A stretch of 12,219 nt of DNA from Burkholderiaceae bacterium (GCA_019428955.1 JAHYJF010000086.1:1-12219); one strand, 5' to 3'. Shown: positions 1-6,617, counted from the stretch's first letter. Numbers and translations: made by a program. Notes: generated from the sequence alone by a model not told the origin.

Positions 1-797
1 GCAGCAATGCCGTGAACGACACCACCATCGGCTGGCGCTTCATCAATCCGCTGATGCGCAAACTCTACGGCGTCGACCAGATGCCGGAGACCGCCGAGAA
101 CGTCGCCGCCGACTACCAGATCGCGCGTGAGGACCAGGACCAGTTCGCGCTGCGCAGCCAGGCGCGTGCAGCCGCGGCGCAGCTCAGCGGGTTCTTCGAC
201 GCCGAGATCGTCCCGGTGGAGATCCCCCAGCGCAAGGGTGATCCGGTGATCGTGGCGCGCGACGAGCACCCCCGCGAGACCACCATTGAAGCGCTGCGCA
301 AGCTCAAGCCATTCGTCAAGGCCGACGGTTCGATCACCGCCGGCAACGCCTCGGGGGTTAACGACGGGGCGGCCGGGATCATCGTCGCCTCTGAGGAAGC
401 GGCCAAGCGCCACGGCCTGACGCCGCGGGCGCGCATCGTCGGCATGGCCGTGGCCGGAGTGGCGCCGCGGATCATGGGTATCGGCCCGGCGCCGGCGACC
501 CAGAAGCTGCTTGCGCGCACCGGCATAGCGCTCGATGCGCTCGACGTGATCGAACTCAACGAGGCCTTCGCGGCGCAGGGCCTGGCGACGCTCCGGCTGC
601 TCGGGCTCGACGACGACGATCCCAGGGTCAACCCCAACGGCGGCGCGATCGCACTCGGCCATCCGCTGGGCATGTCGGGGGCACGATTGGTCATGACGGC
701 GCTCAATCAGTTGCAGCGCACCGGCGGCCGCTACGGCCTTTGCACCATGTGCATCGGTGTCGGCCAGGGAATCGCGCTCCTGATCGAGCGCGTCTGA
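1..797 (+). CDS. pcaF: 3-oxoadipyl-CoA thiolase (PcaF/PaaJ type), 5'-truncated by window edge
   Basis: Cleaves 3-oxoadipyl-CoA with CoA to succinyl-CoA and acetyl-CoA, the last step of the beta-ketoadipate (or phenylacetate) route for aromatics; cytoplasmic. About 264 residues are visible, the C-terminal two thirds of a family usually near 400 aa; the reading frame is open at the window start, so the GTG at 12 is probably not the real start. The first catalytic Cys lies outside the window. What is visible: an early DTTIGWRF/NPLM segment typical of PcaF, NASGVNDGAA, NEAFAAQ, the catalytic His in GGAIALGHPLGMSGAR, and the second catalytic Cys in CTMCIGVGQG near the end. The family call is secure. 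PcaF versus a broader acetyl-CoA acyltransferase rests on remembered similarity of the DTTIGWRF and CTMCIGVGQGIAL stretches. A strong hairpin follows the stop. Confidence 0.9.
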   Translation, partial: SNAVNDTTIGWRFINPLMRKLYGVDQMPETAENVAADYQIAREDQDQFALRSQARAAAAQLSGFFDAEIVPVEIPQRKGDPVIVARDEHPRETTIEALRKLKPFVKADGSITAGNASGVNDGAAGIIVASEEAAKRHGLTPRARIVGMAVAGVAPRIMGIGPAPATQKLLARTGIALDALDVIELNEAFAAQGLATLRLLGLDDDDPRVNPNGGAIALGHPLGMSGARLVMTALNQLQRTGGRYGLCTMCIGVGQGIALLIERV

Positions 798-802
798 ATG
801 CC

Positions 803-828
803 ACGCTGCGGCCCCGGCGCCGCAGCGT
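803..828 (+). terminator. Strong GC-rich hairpin after the thiolase gene
   Basis: A perfect 10-bp inverted repeat (arms ACGCTGCGGC and GCCGCAGCGT, loop CCCGGC) starts 5 nt after the thiolase stop and ends 12 nt before the Shine-Dalgarno of the next gene. There is no T-run on either strand, so it is not a classical intrinsic terminator. It could slow or partly end transcription, protect the 3' end of the thiolase mRNA, or serve as a processing site. It is directly visible; its role is inferred. Confidence 0.45.
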
Positions 829-853
829 CGACCAGAGACTGGAGGTAAGACCC

Positions 854-1240
854 ATGAATGAATCAGCAGTCATTGCGAGCATCAAGGAACTTGAGAACAA
901 GCGGCTTGACGCCACCATCGCCGCCGACATCGCGGTGCTGCGCGAGTTGCTTGGCGACGATCTGCGCTATGTCCACGCCTCAGGCGCCGACGAAACCAGG
1001 CAGCAGTATCTCGATAAGCTGGCCAGCCGCCACTACGTTTACAAGGCGCTGGTGCCCGGCCACCGTGATTTTCGCGTGCTCGGCGACGTGGTTCTGGTCA
1101 ACGGCTATATCGGGATCGAGGTGATCTCCAACGGCAAGGACAAGCTGATCCAGTCCAAGTACCTGCAGGTCTGGGCGCAGCGCGCCGGGCGCTGGCAGAT
1201 GGTGGCCTGGCAATCGACCCAGGAGCCGATGGCGCTTTAG
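854..1240 (+). CDS. NTF2-like (SnoaL/DUF4440-type) nuclear transport factor 2 family protein
   Basis: A 128-aa protein with the cone-shaped NTF2-like pattern: an N-terminal helix with ELENKRLDATIAADIAVLRELLGDDLRYVHASG, then KxxYLDKL, beta strands FRVLGDVVLVNGY, and the closing strand YLQVWAQRAGRWQMVAWQSTQ typical of DUF4440 proteins. These small domains bind or isomerise diverse small molecules, so substrate and reaction cannot be read from the sequence. The start is chosen at ATG 854 because GGAGG lies at 841-845 with an 8-nt spacer. A longer in-frame reading back to 740 has no ribosome site and overlaps the thiolase. It lies 56 nt behind the thiolase stop and may be read from the same transcript unless the hairpin between them ends it. 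Family confident, function unknown. Confidence 0.85.
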   Translation: MNESAVIASIKELENKRLDATIAADIAVLRELLGDDLRYVHASGADETRQQYLDKLASRHYVYKALVPGHRDFRVLGDVVLVNGYIGIEVISNGKDKLIQSKYLQVWAQRAGRWQMVAWQSTQEPMAL

Positions 1241-1291
1241 GTTGGGTTGCCCGCAAGGGTGTTTCCAGGCCCGGAATTTGGCTTAAGAAAG

Positions 1292-1319
1292 CTTGAAATT
1301 CATACTCTCACCCCCATTT
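1292..1319 (+). promoter_or_regulatory. Sigma-32 (RpoH) heat-shock promoter of hsp20
   Basis: CTTGAAA at 1292-1298 and CCCCATTT at 1312-1319, separated by 13 nt, match the sigma-32 consensus (CTTGAAA, 13-17 nt, CCCCATNT) at essentially every position. It sits 48 nt upstream of the Hsp20 start codon, so transcription should begin near 1326 and give a leader of about 42 nt. Sequence match and target gene agree, so the call is strong. Confidence 0.9.
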
Positions 1320-1326
1320 TGGTCGA

Positions 1327-1367
1327 GCGGGAAAGTTATCTCCCCGCGGTGAATTAAGGAGAGAGTA
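1327..1367 (+). promoter_or_regulatory. Candidate RNA thermometer in hsp20 leader
   Basis: The predicted 5' leader contains TCTCC (1339-1343), complementary to GGAGA (1358-1362), which is the Shine-Dalgarno of hsp20. The pairing can extend outward by an A-U and a G-U pair beyond one mismatch. A competing stem GCGGG (1327-1331)/CCCGC (1343-1347) uses overlapping bases. Small heat-shock genes often carry ROSE, fourU or simple hairpin thermometers that hide the ribosome site at low temperature. This one does not match the ROSE or fourU signatures exactly, so it is a candidate only. Confidence 0.4.
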
Positions 1368-1778
1368 ATGAACCGGCTTTCTATCTATGATCCGTTCTTC
1401 GAAGTGTTCCCGGAACTCTTCAAGGGGACGTTTCCGTTGACCGGCCGCGAGTCCCTCGCGATCAGGGTCGACGTCAGGGAGACCGACGGCGCCTACAAGG
1501 TGAGCGCTGAGATTCCGGGGGTCAAGAAGGAGGACATCCACGTTGAGATTGACGGCAACGTGGTGTCCATCTCCGCCGAGGTCGAGAGCAAGTCCGAGGA
1601 AAAGGAAGGCGAGAAGGTGCTGCGCAGCGAACGCTACCACGGGGCAGCGTCACGCAGCTTCACGCTGGCGACTGAGGTCGACGAATCCAAGGCGATCGCC
1701 AAGTACCACGACGGAGTGCTCGACCTGACGCTGCCCAAGAAGGCCTCAGCCGCTGCCAAGCGGTTGACGGTTTCCTGA
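1368..1778 (+). CDS. Hsp20/alpha-crystallin small heat-shock protein
   Basis: An ATP-independent holdase chaperone of 136 aa, normal length for bacterial class A sHSPs; forms oligomers that bind unfolding proteins in the cytoplasm. A short N-terminal arm (MNRLSIYDPFFEVFPELF) precedes the alpha-crystallin domain (about 30-125), with IRVDVRETDGAYKVSAEIPGVKKEDI, a charged loop ESKSEEKEGEKVLRSER, and the signature AKYHDGVLDLTLPKK. The C-terminal I-x-I docking motif is reduced to LTV at 133-135. The start is fixed by TAAGGAG at 1355-1361. It has its own sigma-32 promoter, so it is expected to be induced by heat or protein-folding stress independently of the genes upstream. No strong terminator was seen after it. 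Confidence 0.95.
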   Translation: MNRLSIYDPFFEVFPELFKGTFPLTGRESLAIRVDVRETDGAYKVSAEIPGVKKEDIHVEIDGNVVSISAEVESKSEEKEGEKVLRSERYHGAASRSFTLATEVDESKAIAKYHDGVLDLTLPKKASAAAKRLTVS

Positions 1779-1895
1779 CCGTCAGGGTGGGGTGCCGGGT
1801 CGCGGACCAAATCCCCGGGGCCTGGCTCCCTACAACTTCGTGGCCGTCGCCGGCGATTGCGGTATCAGGACTTCGCGCGGCGGGCTGAAATCAAG

Positions 1896-1922
1896 CTTGA
1901 CCTTCCCGCTCGGGGGGTCAAG
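1896..1922. promoter_or_regulatory. Inverted repeat upstream of the DUF3300 gene (operator or promoter region)
   Basis: Perfect 7-bp arms CTTGACC (1896-1902) and GGTCAAG (1916-1922) enclose an inner CCCG/CGGG pair, giving a strong hairpin or a dyad operator. TTGACC in the left arm is a fair -35 match. GATACT at 1922-1927 is a weak -10 at a long 19-nt spacing. No T-run follows on either strand, so a terminator is less likely. The surrounding 1779-2046 gap of 268 nt holds no convincing gene. Confidence 0.4.
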
Positions 1923-2046
1923 ATACTATTGCGTTGCCGTCCAGCGAACCGAGCGCCCTACCGCGTCACATTCTGTAGCAATTGATACCGAAGTTGTATA
2001 GCCCGCGATACCCAATTGCGCGTTAATGGGGCAGGAGGATCAGACC

Positions 2047-3099
2047 ATGTATGCCTTGCACAGACGTATCTTCAGCAAATTGTTTGCGCTGGTCGCAGTG
2101 ATGTTGCTGGGTATTGCTCAGCCGGTAGTCAGCGTTGCCGCACCCCAGCCGTTCCAGGAGGCCGAGCTCGACCAGCTGCTCGCGCCGATCGCCCTCTACC
2201 CCGACCCGTTGCTGTCGCAGATCCTGATGGCCGCAACCTATCCTATCGAAGTGGTGGAAGCGGCGCGCTGGTCGCGAGCCAACCCCCGGCTGCGGGGTGA
2301 CGATGCGGTCATGGCAGTTGACCATCGCGACTGGGATCCCAGCGTCAAGTCACTGGTGGCGTTCCCCAACATCCTCGAGCGCATGGACCAGAAAATCGAC
2401 TGGATGAGGGATCTGGGCGATGCCTTCCTCGCGCAGGAAGAAGATGTGATGGATACCATCCAGCGTCTGCGTCAGCGGGCCGCCGCCGCCGGGTCGCTCT
2501 ATAGCGATGAACGCCAGCGCATCATCTACGACGGGAACGTGATCATCATCGAGCCGGTCAACCCGGTGGCGGTCTATGTGCCGTATTACGATCCGCTGGT
2601 GGTCTACGGACGCTGGTGGTGGAACGCCTATCCGCCGGTATCGTGGGCGCCGTGGCCGGGTTATATGGCATACCGTTCGCCGCGCCCGGGGGTGAGCGTC
2701 GGCTTCAGCTGGGGACCGGCAACCAGCATTTCGAGCAGTTTCTTCTTCGGCGTGCCCGACTGGCGCGAGCGCCACGTGCGGGTCAGGCCGGCGCACCGCT
2801 ACTACCAACACCGTCCGCCCGAAAGGCGTAACGGCGCAACCATCCGCTCCCGCCCGAATGTCATAGTCGTGCCTGGGCAGCAGCGGCGGGTTGAGCCGCC
2901 GGTGCGCTGGGAACATCGCGCCCCGGTCCAGCGGCGCATCGAGCGCCGGGAAGAGAATCGCCGTGGCGCCCGGCTGGATGGCCGCAGGGATGACAAGAGG
3001 GATGCTCGCCCGAACGAGCGCAAGGATGGGCGCCCGGATGGATGCCAGAGTGGTACCAAGTGCGATCCGTTTTGGGTGCCCCCCGAGGATCGCCCTTGA
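2047..3099 (+). CDS. DUF3300 family envelope protein
   Basis: A 350-aa exported protein of unknown function. A signal peptide is evident (RRIFSK followed by LFALVAVMLLGIAQPVVSVAA, probable cleavage after AA near residue 32). Next is the DUF3300 domain (about 35-220), with its hallmark DQLLAPIALYPDPLLSQILMAATYPIEVVEAARW, then DWDPSVKSLVAFPNILERM, QRLRQRA, and IIEPVNPVAVYVPYYDPLVVYG. An aromatic GRWWWNAYPPVSWAPWPGY stretch follows. The last ~110 residues are low-complexity, rich in Arg, Asp and Pro, and include one Cys pair (CQSGTKC). ATG 2047 is preferred over in-frame ATG 2026 because AGGAGG lies at 2033-2038 with an 8-nt spacer. Members are predicted periplasmic or outer-membrane associated; no reaction is established to my knowledge. 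Confidence 0.88.
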   Translation: MYALHRRIFSKLFALVAVMLLGIAQPVVSVAAPQPFQEAELDQLLAPIALYPDPLLSQILMAATYPIEVVEAARWSRANPRLRGDDAVMAVDHRDWDPSVKSLVAFPNILERMDQKIDWMRDLGDAFLAQEEDVMDTIQRLRQRAAAAGSLYSDERQRIIYDGNVIIIEPVNPVAVYVPYYDPLVVYGRWWWNAYPPVSWAPWPGYMAYRSPRPGVSVGFSWGPATSISSSFFFGVPDWRERHVRVRPAHRYYQHRPPERRNGATIRSRPNVIVVPGQQRRVEPPVRWEHRAPVQRRIERREENRRGARLDGRRDDKRDARPNERKDGRPDGCQSGTKCDPFWVPPEDRP

Positions 3100-3117
3100 G
3101 CGGGGAAGAAAGGAGAA

Positions 3118-3573
3118 GTGGTCCTGAGCGATAGTGAAAAGCAGCAGCAGTCATCGTCCCGGCAGACGGTCGAATTCATTACCGACCGGCGCTTTGTAAA
3201 GCGCCAGACCGAGCTCAGGACGATCGCGGTGATGGTGGGCATGTATTGCCGCCATCACCATCCCGATCAGCAGCAAGGCGCCGAGCAGCTCTGCGCGCAA
3301 TGCGCCGAGCTGCTCTCGTATGCCAGCCGCCGGCTCGAACGCTGCGTGTTCGGAGACGCCAAGCCAGCGTGCGCGAAGTGCGTCGTCCATTGCTACAAGG
3401 CCAGCATGCGCGAACAGGTGCGGGTGGTGATGCGCTGGGCCGGCCCGCGGATGCTGGCCAGCCACCCGATCCTGGCCGTCCGGCACCTGCTCGCCGAGCG
3501 CCGCCCGGTGCCGCGCTTGCCGGAGAAGCGGCGGCGCAAGGCCGGCGACGCTACACCGCCGGAATCAGCCTGA
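3118..3573 (+). CDS. YgbA-type 'nitrous oxide-stimulated promoter' family protein
   Basis: 151 aa counted from GTG 3118. The core (about 25-130) matches E. coli YgbA in order: ELRTIAVMVGMYCRHHHP, LCAQCAELLSYASRRLERCVFGDAKPACAKCVVHCYK, MREQVRVVMRWAGPRMLASHPILAVRHLL. Seven cysteines (44, 59, 62, 76, 85, 88, 92), including two CxxC pairs, suggest metal or Fe-S binding. In E. coli ygbA is NsrR-controlled and linked to nitric oxide stress. No NsrR site was recognised here. The start is uncertain: AGGAG (3111-3115) is only 2 nt from the GTG but 8 nt from an in-frame CTG at 3124. It lies 18 nt behind the DUF3300 stop, so co-transcription is likely. The basic tail (PEKRRRK) is extra compared with YgbA. 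Confidence 0.85.
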   Translation: MVLSDSEKQQQSSSRQTVEFITDRRFVKRQTELRTIAVMVGMYCRHHHPDQQQGAEQLCAQCAELLSYASRRLERCVFGDAKPACAKCVVHCYKASMREQVRVVMRWAGPRMLASHPILAVRHLLAERRPVPRLPEKRRRKAGDATPPESA

Positions 3574-3609
3574 GGCGCGGGCGGTTCGCGCCCGGCAGTG
3601 GTTATCAGC

Positions 3610-3996
3610 CTATCGGGGATAGCGCTCGCGCATTGACCGGCCGTTGAGCAGCACGCCGATCAGCGCCGTGAACAGCGCAACCGCGCCAAGGATGATGGCC
3701 GCGGCGGTCCAGGGTCGTCCCAGTTGTTCGCGCATGGCGATCAGCCCGAGGGCGGTGTCGATCCAGCGCCAGGCCGCCAGGTAGGCCAGCACTTGCAGCG
3801 CGATCAGGCTCCAGCGCCGGCGCCACAGCAACAGCAGCGGTGCCGCCAGCGACAGCGCGACCATCGGCGTATCCATGGCGCGCAGGAAGTGCGCCGCGAT
3901 CAGCAAGGCGGCGATGATCACCAGGACAATGCGAACGACCACCGGCCAACGCGACCCTCGCTCGACTCGCCCGCCGGGCGGCACTGACGAAGTCAT
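3610..3996 (-). CDS. Small polytopic membrane protein, translationally coupled to the aminotransferase
   Basis: A 128-aa protein not recognised as a named family. After a short basic N-terminus (PPGGRVERGSRW) there are three to four hydrophobic segments: about 19-39 (VVVRIVLVIIAALLIAAHFL), 45-58, 64-76 and 96-117 (TAAAIILGAVALFTALIGVLL), with Arg-rich loops (WRRRW), so it is an inner-membrane protein. Its ATG (3996-3994) overlaps the TGA of the aminotransferase upstream in an ATGA arrangement, which fixes the start and implies translational coupling. A longer frame reaching 4425 is only a shadow of the aminotransferase gene. A role linked to the aminotransferase is possible, but nothing in the sequence names a substrate. 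Confidence 0.75.
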   Translation of the reverse strand: MTSSVPPGGRVERGSRWPVVVRIVLVIIAALLIAAHFLRAMDTPMVALSLAAPLLLLWRRRWSLIALQVLAYLAAWRWIDTALGLIAMREQLGRPWTAAAIILGAVALFTALIGVLLNGRSMRERYPR

Positions 3997-5120
3997 TCGA
4001 GGCGATCCAGCGCGCTTTCGAGCGAGGCCACTGTGCGTTCGACGTTGAGCAGCTTGTCCAGTCCGAACAACCCGATCCGGAACGAGCGGTAGTCGGCCGG
4101 CTCGTCGCATTGCAGCGGTACCCCGGCGGCGATCTGCAGCCCGAGATTGACGAATTTCCGGCCCGACTGGATGTCCGGGTCGGTGGTGTAGCTGACCACC
4201 ACCCCGGGAGCCTGGAACCCTTGTGCGGCGACGCTTGGATAGCCGCGGGCTTCGAGCGCCTTGCGCACCCGCTCGCCCAGTTCCTGCTGCGCTGCGCGCA
4301 GCTTCTCGAAGCCGATCGCGCGGGCTTCCTGCATCACCTCGCGCAGGCTGGTGAGCGCGTCGGTGGGCGGGGTGGCATGGTAGGCATGGCCGCCCCCTTC
4401 GTAGGTTTCCATGATCTGCAGCCACTTCTTCAGGTCGCAGGCGAAGCTGGTGCTGGTGGTCGAGTCGATCCGCTCGCGGGCCAGTTCGCTCAGCATCACC
4501 AGGGCGCAGCCGGGCGAACCGCTCCAGCCCTTCTGTGGAGCAGTGACCAGCACGTCGACCCCGACATCAGACATATCGATCCAGATCGCACCCGAGGCCA
4601 CGCAATCGATGACCAGCATGCCGCCGACGGCGTGCACCGCGTTGGCGACCGAGCGCAGGTAGTCATGCGGCAGCAGCATCCCCGACGAGGTGTCGACGTG
4701 GGGCGCGAAGACCAGGTCGGGGCGCTGGGCACTGATCGCGGCCACGACCTCGGCCAGCGGCGGCGGCGCGAACGGGGCTTGCGCACCCTCGCCGCTGCGG
4801 CGCGCCTTGATGACGGTCGACTGCGCCGGGATCTGGCCCATCTCGAAGATCTGGGTCCAGCGGAAGCTGAAAAAGCCGTTGCGGATCACCAGCACCTTCT
4901 TGCCGGTCGCGAACTGGCGCGCGATCGCCTCCATCCCGAAGGTGCCGCTGCCCGGAACCACGATCGCCGAGCGCGCGTGATAGACCTCCTTGAGCATGGC
5001 CGAGATGTCCTTCATCACGCCCTGGAAGCGCTGCGACATGTGGTTGAGCGAGCGGTCGGTGTAGACCACCGAGTATTCGAGCAGGCCGTCGGGATCGACG
5101 TTCGGGAGCAGGGCTGGCAT
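3993..5120 (-). CDS. Class V PLP-dependent aminotransferase (alanine/serine-glyoxylate aminotransferase-like)
   Basis: A 375-aa cytoplasmic fold-type I PLP enzyme. Visible hallmarks: VVPGSGTFGMEAIARQF (about 54-70, cofactor phosphate region), HVDTSSGML (131-139), the Asp that holds the pyridine nitrogen in VIDCVAS (D162), the Schiff-base Lys in VTAPQKGWSGSPG (K187), and a C-terminal FRIGLFG (about 350). These match the family that moves amino groups from Ala, Ser or 2-aminoethylphosphonate-like donors to 2-oxo acids; the exact donor and acceptor cannot be read. The start ATG at 5120 has GGAG at 5127-5130 with a 6-nt spacer. The frame stays open to 5975, but that part is antisense to the BKACE gene. 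Divergent from BKACE and coupled to a membrane protein downstream, which suggests an amino-acid to keto-acid catabolic unit. Confidence 0.88.
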   Translation of the reverse strand: MPALLPNVDPDGLLEYSVVYTDRSLNHMSQRFQGVMKDISAMLKEVYHARSAIVVPGSGTFGMEAIARQFATGKKVLVIRNGFFSFRWTQIFEMGQIPAQSTVIKARRSGEGAQAPFAPPPLAEVVAAISAQRPDLVFAPHVDTSSGMLLPHDYLRSVANAVHAVGGMLVIDCVASGAIWIDMSDVGVDVLVTAPQKGWSGSPGCALVMLSELARERIDSTTSTSFACDLKKWLQIMETYEGGGHAYHATPPTDALTSLREVMQEARAIGFEKLRAAQQELGERVRKALEARGYPSVAAQGFQAPGVVVSYTTDPDIQSGRKFVNLGLQIAAGVPLQCDEPADYRSFRIGLFGLDKLLNVERTVASLESALDRLE

Positions 5121-5250
5121 TTGTTTCTCCGCAGTGATTGGGCCGCTTTGGCCGGCAACAATTTCGACAGCCGGCGGGGGGCAAAATGATAATGCTAAAT
5201 CGTTGTGCGTTTCCGTGCTTGGTTTGGCCCCGGCGGGAGCCGCTGGCCTG

Positions 5251-5260
5251 TGGTATACAA
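5251..5260. promoter_or_regulatory. Candidate GntR-like operator in the aminotransferase/BKACE divergent region
   Basis: TGGTATACAA is a near-palindrome (TnGTATACnA) resembling operators of GntR/FCD-type regulators. It lies 70 nt upstream of the BKACE start, inside the 210-bp region (5121-5330) that must hold both divergent promoters. No clean -35/-10 pair was found for either gene. A TTGACG at 5275-5280 has no good -10 partner. No GntR gene is in this window, so this is a weak, motif-only call. Confidence 0.3.
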
Positions 5261-5330
5261 GGCTCCAGGAGCGATTGACGGCGTGGCCAGGCGCTGACCT
5301 GGGCCCCGCTGGGCCCGTCAGGAGTCCGCC

Positions 5331-6164
5331 ATGACCACACCTTGCATCATCAGCGTTGCCATCACCGGTTCGGTGCCACAGAAGAAGGACAATCCGGCGG
5401 TGCCGATCAGCGCTGCCGAGCAGGTCGAGTCGACCCAGCAGGCCTTTGAGGCGGGGGCGACCCTGGTTCATCTGCACGTGCGTAACGCGGATGGCACCAC
5501 CAGCTCGGACCCGGAGCGCTTTGCGCGGGTGCAGGAGGGGCTGCGCCAGCACTGCCCTGGAATCATCATCCAGTTCTCGACCGGGGGCCGGTCCGGCACC
5601 GGGCATGAGCGCGGCGCCATGCTGCCACTGCGCCCTGACATGGCGTCGCTGGCGACCGGATCGTGCAACTTCCCGACCCGCATCTACGAGAACTCTCCCG
5701 AGCTGGTCGACTGGCTCGCCGCGGAGATGATCAAGTACGACGTCAAGCCTGAGGTCGAAGCCTTCGACCTGTCGATGATCTTCCAGGCCGTCAAGATGGC
5801 GCAGGACGGCCGCATCAGGGGCCCACTGCACGCGCAATTCGTGATGGGCGTGAAGAACGCGATGCCGGTCGACCGGGAGACGTTCGAGTTCTACGTGCGC
5901 ACCCTGCGGCGGCTGGCGCCGGACGCGACCTGGACCGGTGCTGGAATCGGATCGGGGCAGCTGAAGCTGGCGCACTGGTCACTCGAATTGGGCGGCCATT
6001 GCCGCACCGGTCTCGAGGACAACATCCGGCGCGACAAGGATCACCTCGCGTCGTCGAATGCTGCGCTGGTCGAACAGGTGGCCGCGCTGTGCCCCAACTA
6101 CGACCGCCACCCGGCGAGCGTCGCCGAAGCGCGCCAGCTGCTGTCGCTGCCGCCGGCAGGCTAG
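5331..6164 (+). CDS. BKACE: beta-keto acid cleavage enzyme (3-keto-5-aminohexanoate cleavage protein family, DUF849)
   Basis: A 277-aa zinc-dependent TIM-barrel enzyme. The family condenses a beta-keto acid with acetyl-CoA to give acetoacetate plus a new acyl-CoA, as Kce does in lysine fermentation. Visible: AITGSVPQKKDNPAVPIS at the N-terminus, the HLH metal pair (H47, H49), IQFSTGGRSG, PEVEAFD (E143), and GGHCRTGLEDN (R225, E229, D230) supplying the third metal ligand and catalytic residues. Length is typical. AGGAG at 5320-5324 with a 6-nt spacer sets the start. The position equivalent to Kce Glu14 appears to be Val15, so the substrate is probably not 3-keto-5-aminohexanoate. Other BKACE members act on dehydrocarnitine, beta-ketoadipate and similar acids. 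The aminotransferase is divergent from it, which hints at an amino-acid-derived beta-keto acid. Confidence 0.9.
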   Translation: MTTPCIISVAITGSVPQKKDNPAVPISAAEQVESTQQAFEAGATLVHLHVRNADGTTSSDPERFARVQEGLRQHCPGIIIQFSTGGRSGTGHERGAMLPLRPDMASLATGSCNFPTRIYENSPELVDWLAAEMIKYDVKPEVEAFDLSMIFQAVKMAQDGRIRGPLHAQFVMGVKNAMPVDRETFEFYVRTLRRLAPDATWTGAGIGSGQLKLAHWSLELGGHCRTGLEDNIRRDKDHLASSNAALVEQVAALCPNYDRHPASVAEARQLLSLPPAG

Positions 6165-6187
6165 CGGGTTCTGATCCGGAATGCCGG

Positions 6188-6508
6188 TCAGGACCTCTTC
6201 ACCAGCTCGGCCCCGGTGACGCGCTCGCCGTCGTGTTCGATTTGGCACGCGAGACGGCCCATTGCACCGCTGGCGATCACTACCAGGCGGCCGGGTTTGA
6301 AGATACTGCCAGCGTCTGGTTCGAAGCGATAACCGAGCTCCCGCGCGATTGCCTCGGCCTGTGACAGACTGATCCCGACTACCGATTCCTGGCAGTAGCG
6401 GGTGATTCCCTGGCGGGTCTTGTAGCCGTTGGCCGCGGTCCACAACAGGCCGATCAGCAGTACCGCGAGCACCACGGCACGGGGCTTGGACATGGGGGTG
6501 CGCTTCAT
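6188..6508 (-). CDS. Small membrane-anchored protein of unknown function
   Basis: 106 aa from ATG 6508. A basic start (MKRTPMSKPR) and one hydrophobic segment (AVVLAVLLIGLLWTAANG, about 11-28) indicate a signal anchor or signal peptide. An extracytoplasmic domain of about 75 residues follows, with two cysteines (C39, C88) that could form a disulfide, and motifs GYKTRQGITRYCQES, SQAEAIARELGYRFEPDAG, LVVIASGAMGRLACQIEHDG. I do not recognise the family. Start codons at 6535, 6508 and 6493 are all possible and none has a strong Shine-Dalgarno; 6508 is preferred for its weak GGACGA 8 nt upstream. It converges on the BKACE gene with a 23-nt gap. Codon use and the coherent anchor-plus-domain layout support a real gene. 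Confidence 0.6.
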   Translation of the reverse strand: MKRTPMSKPRAVVLAVLLIGLLWTAANGYKTRQGITRYCQESVVGISLSQAEAIARELGYRFEPDAGSIFKPGRLVVIASGAMGRLACQIEHDGERVTGAELVKRS

Positions 6509-6617
6509 CGATTTCGTCCGGTTGGATTGGCCCATCCGACTGGCAGCTGCGGAGCGAACGGGAAACAGCCCGATGATGCCTCAATATTGCGCCCCTGGCG
6601 GCTTCACTGCGAAGCGC

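Noticed and set aside
1792..2001. 69-aa open frame between hsp20 and DUF3300
   Set aside because: No start context or motifs, and it runs through the 1896-1922 dyad.
4110..5189. 359-aa plus-strand open frame opposite the aminotransferase
   Set aside because: His/Gln/Arg/Asp-rich composition typical of an antisense frame in GC-rich DNA; the minus strand has clear PLP-enzyme motifs.
5121..5975. Minus-strand frame extending the aminotransferase to 660 aa
   Set aside because: The added part is antisense to the BKACE gene, low in complexity and Arg/His/Pro rich. The true start at 5120 has a good GGAG and family-length product.
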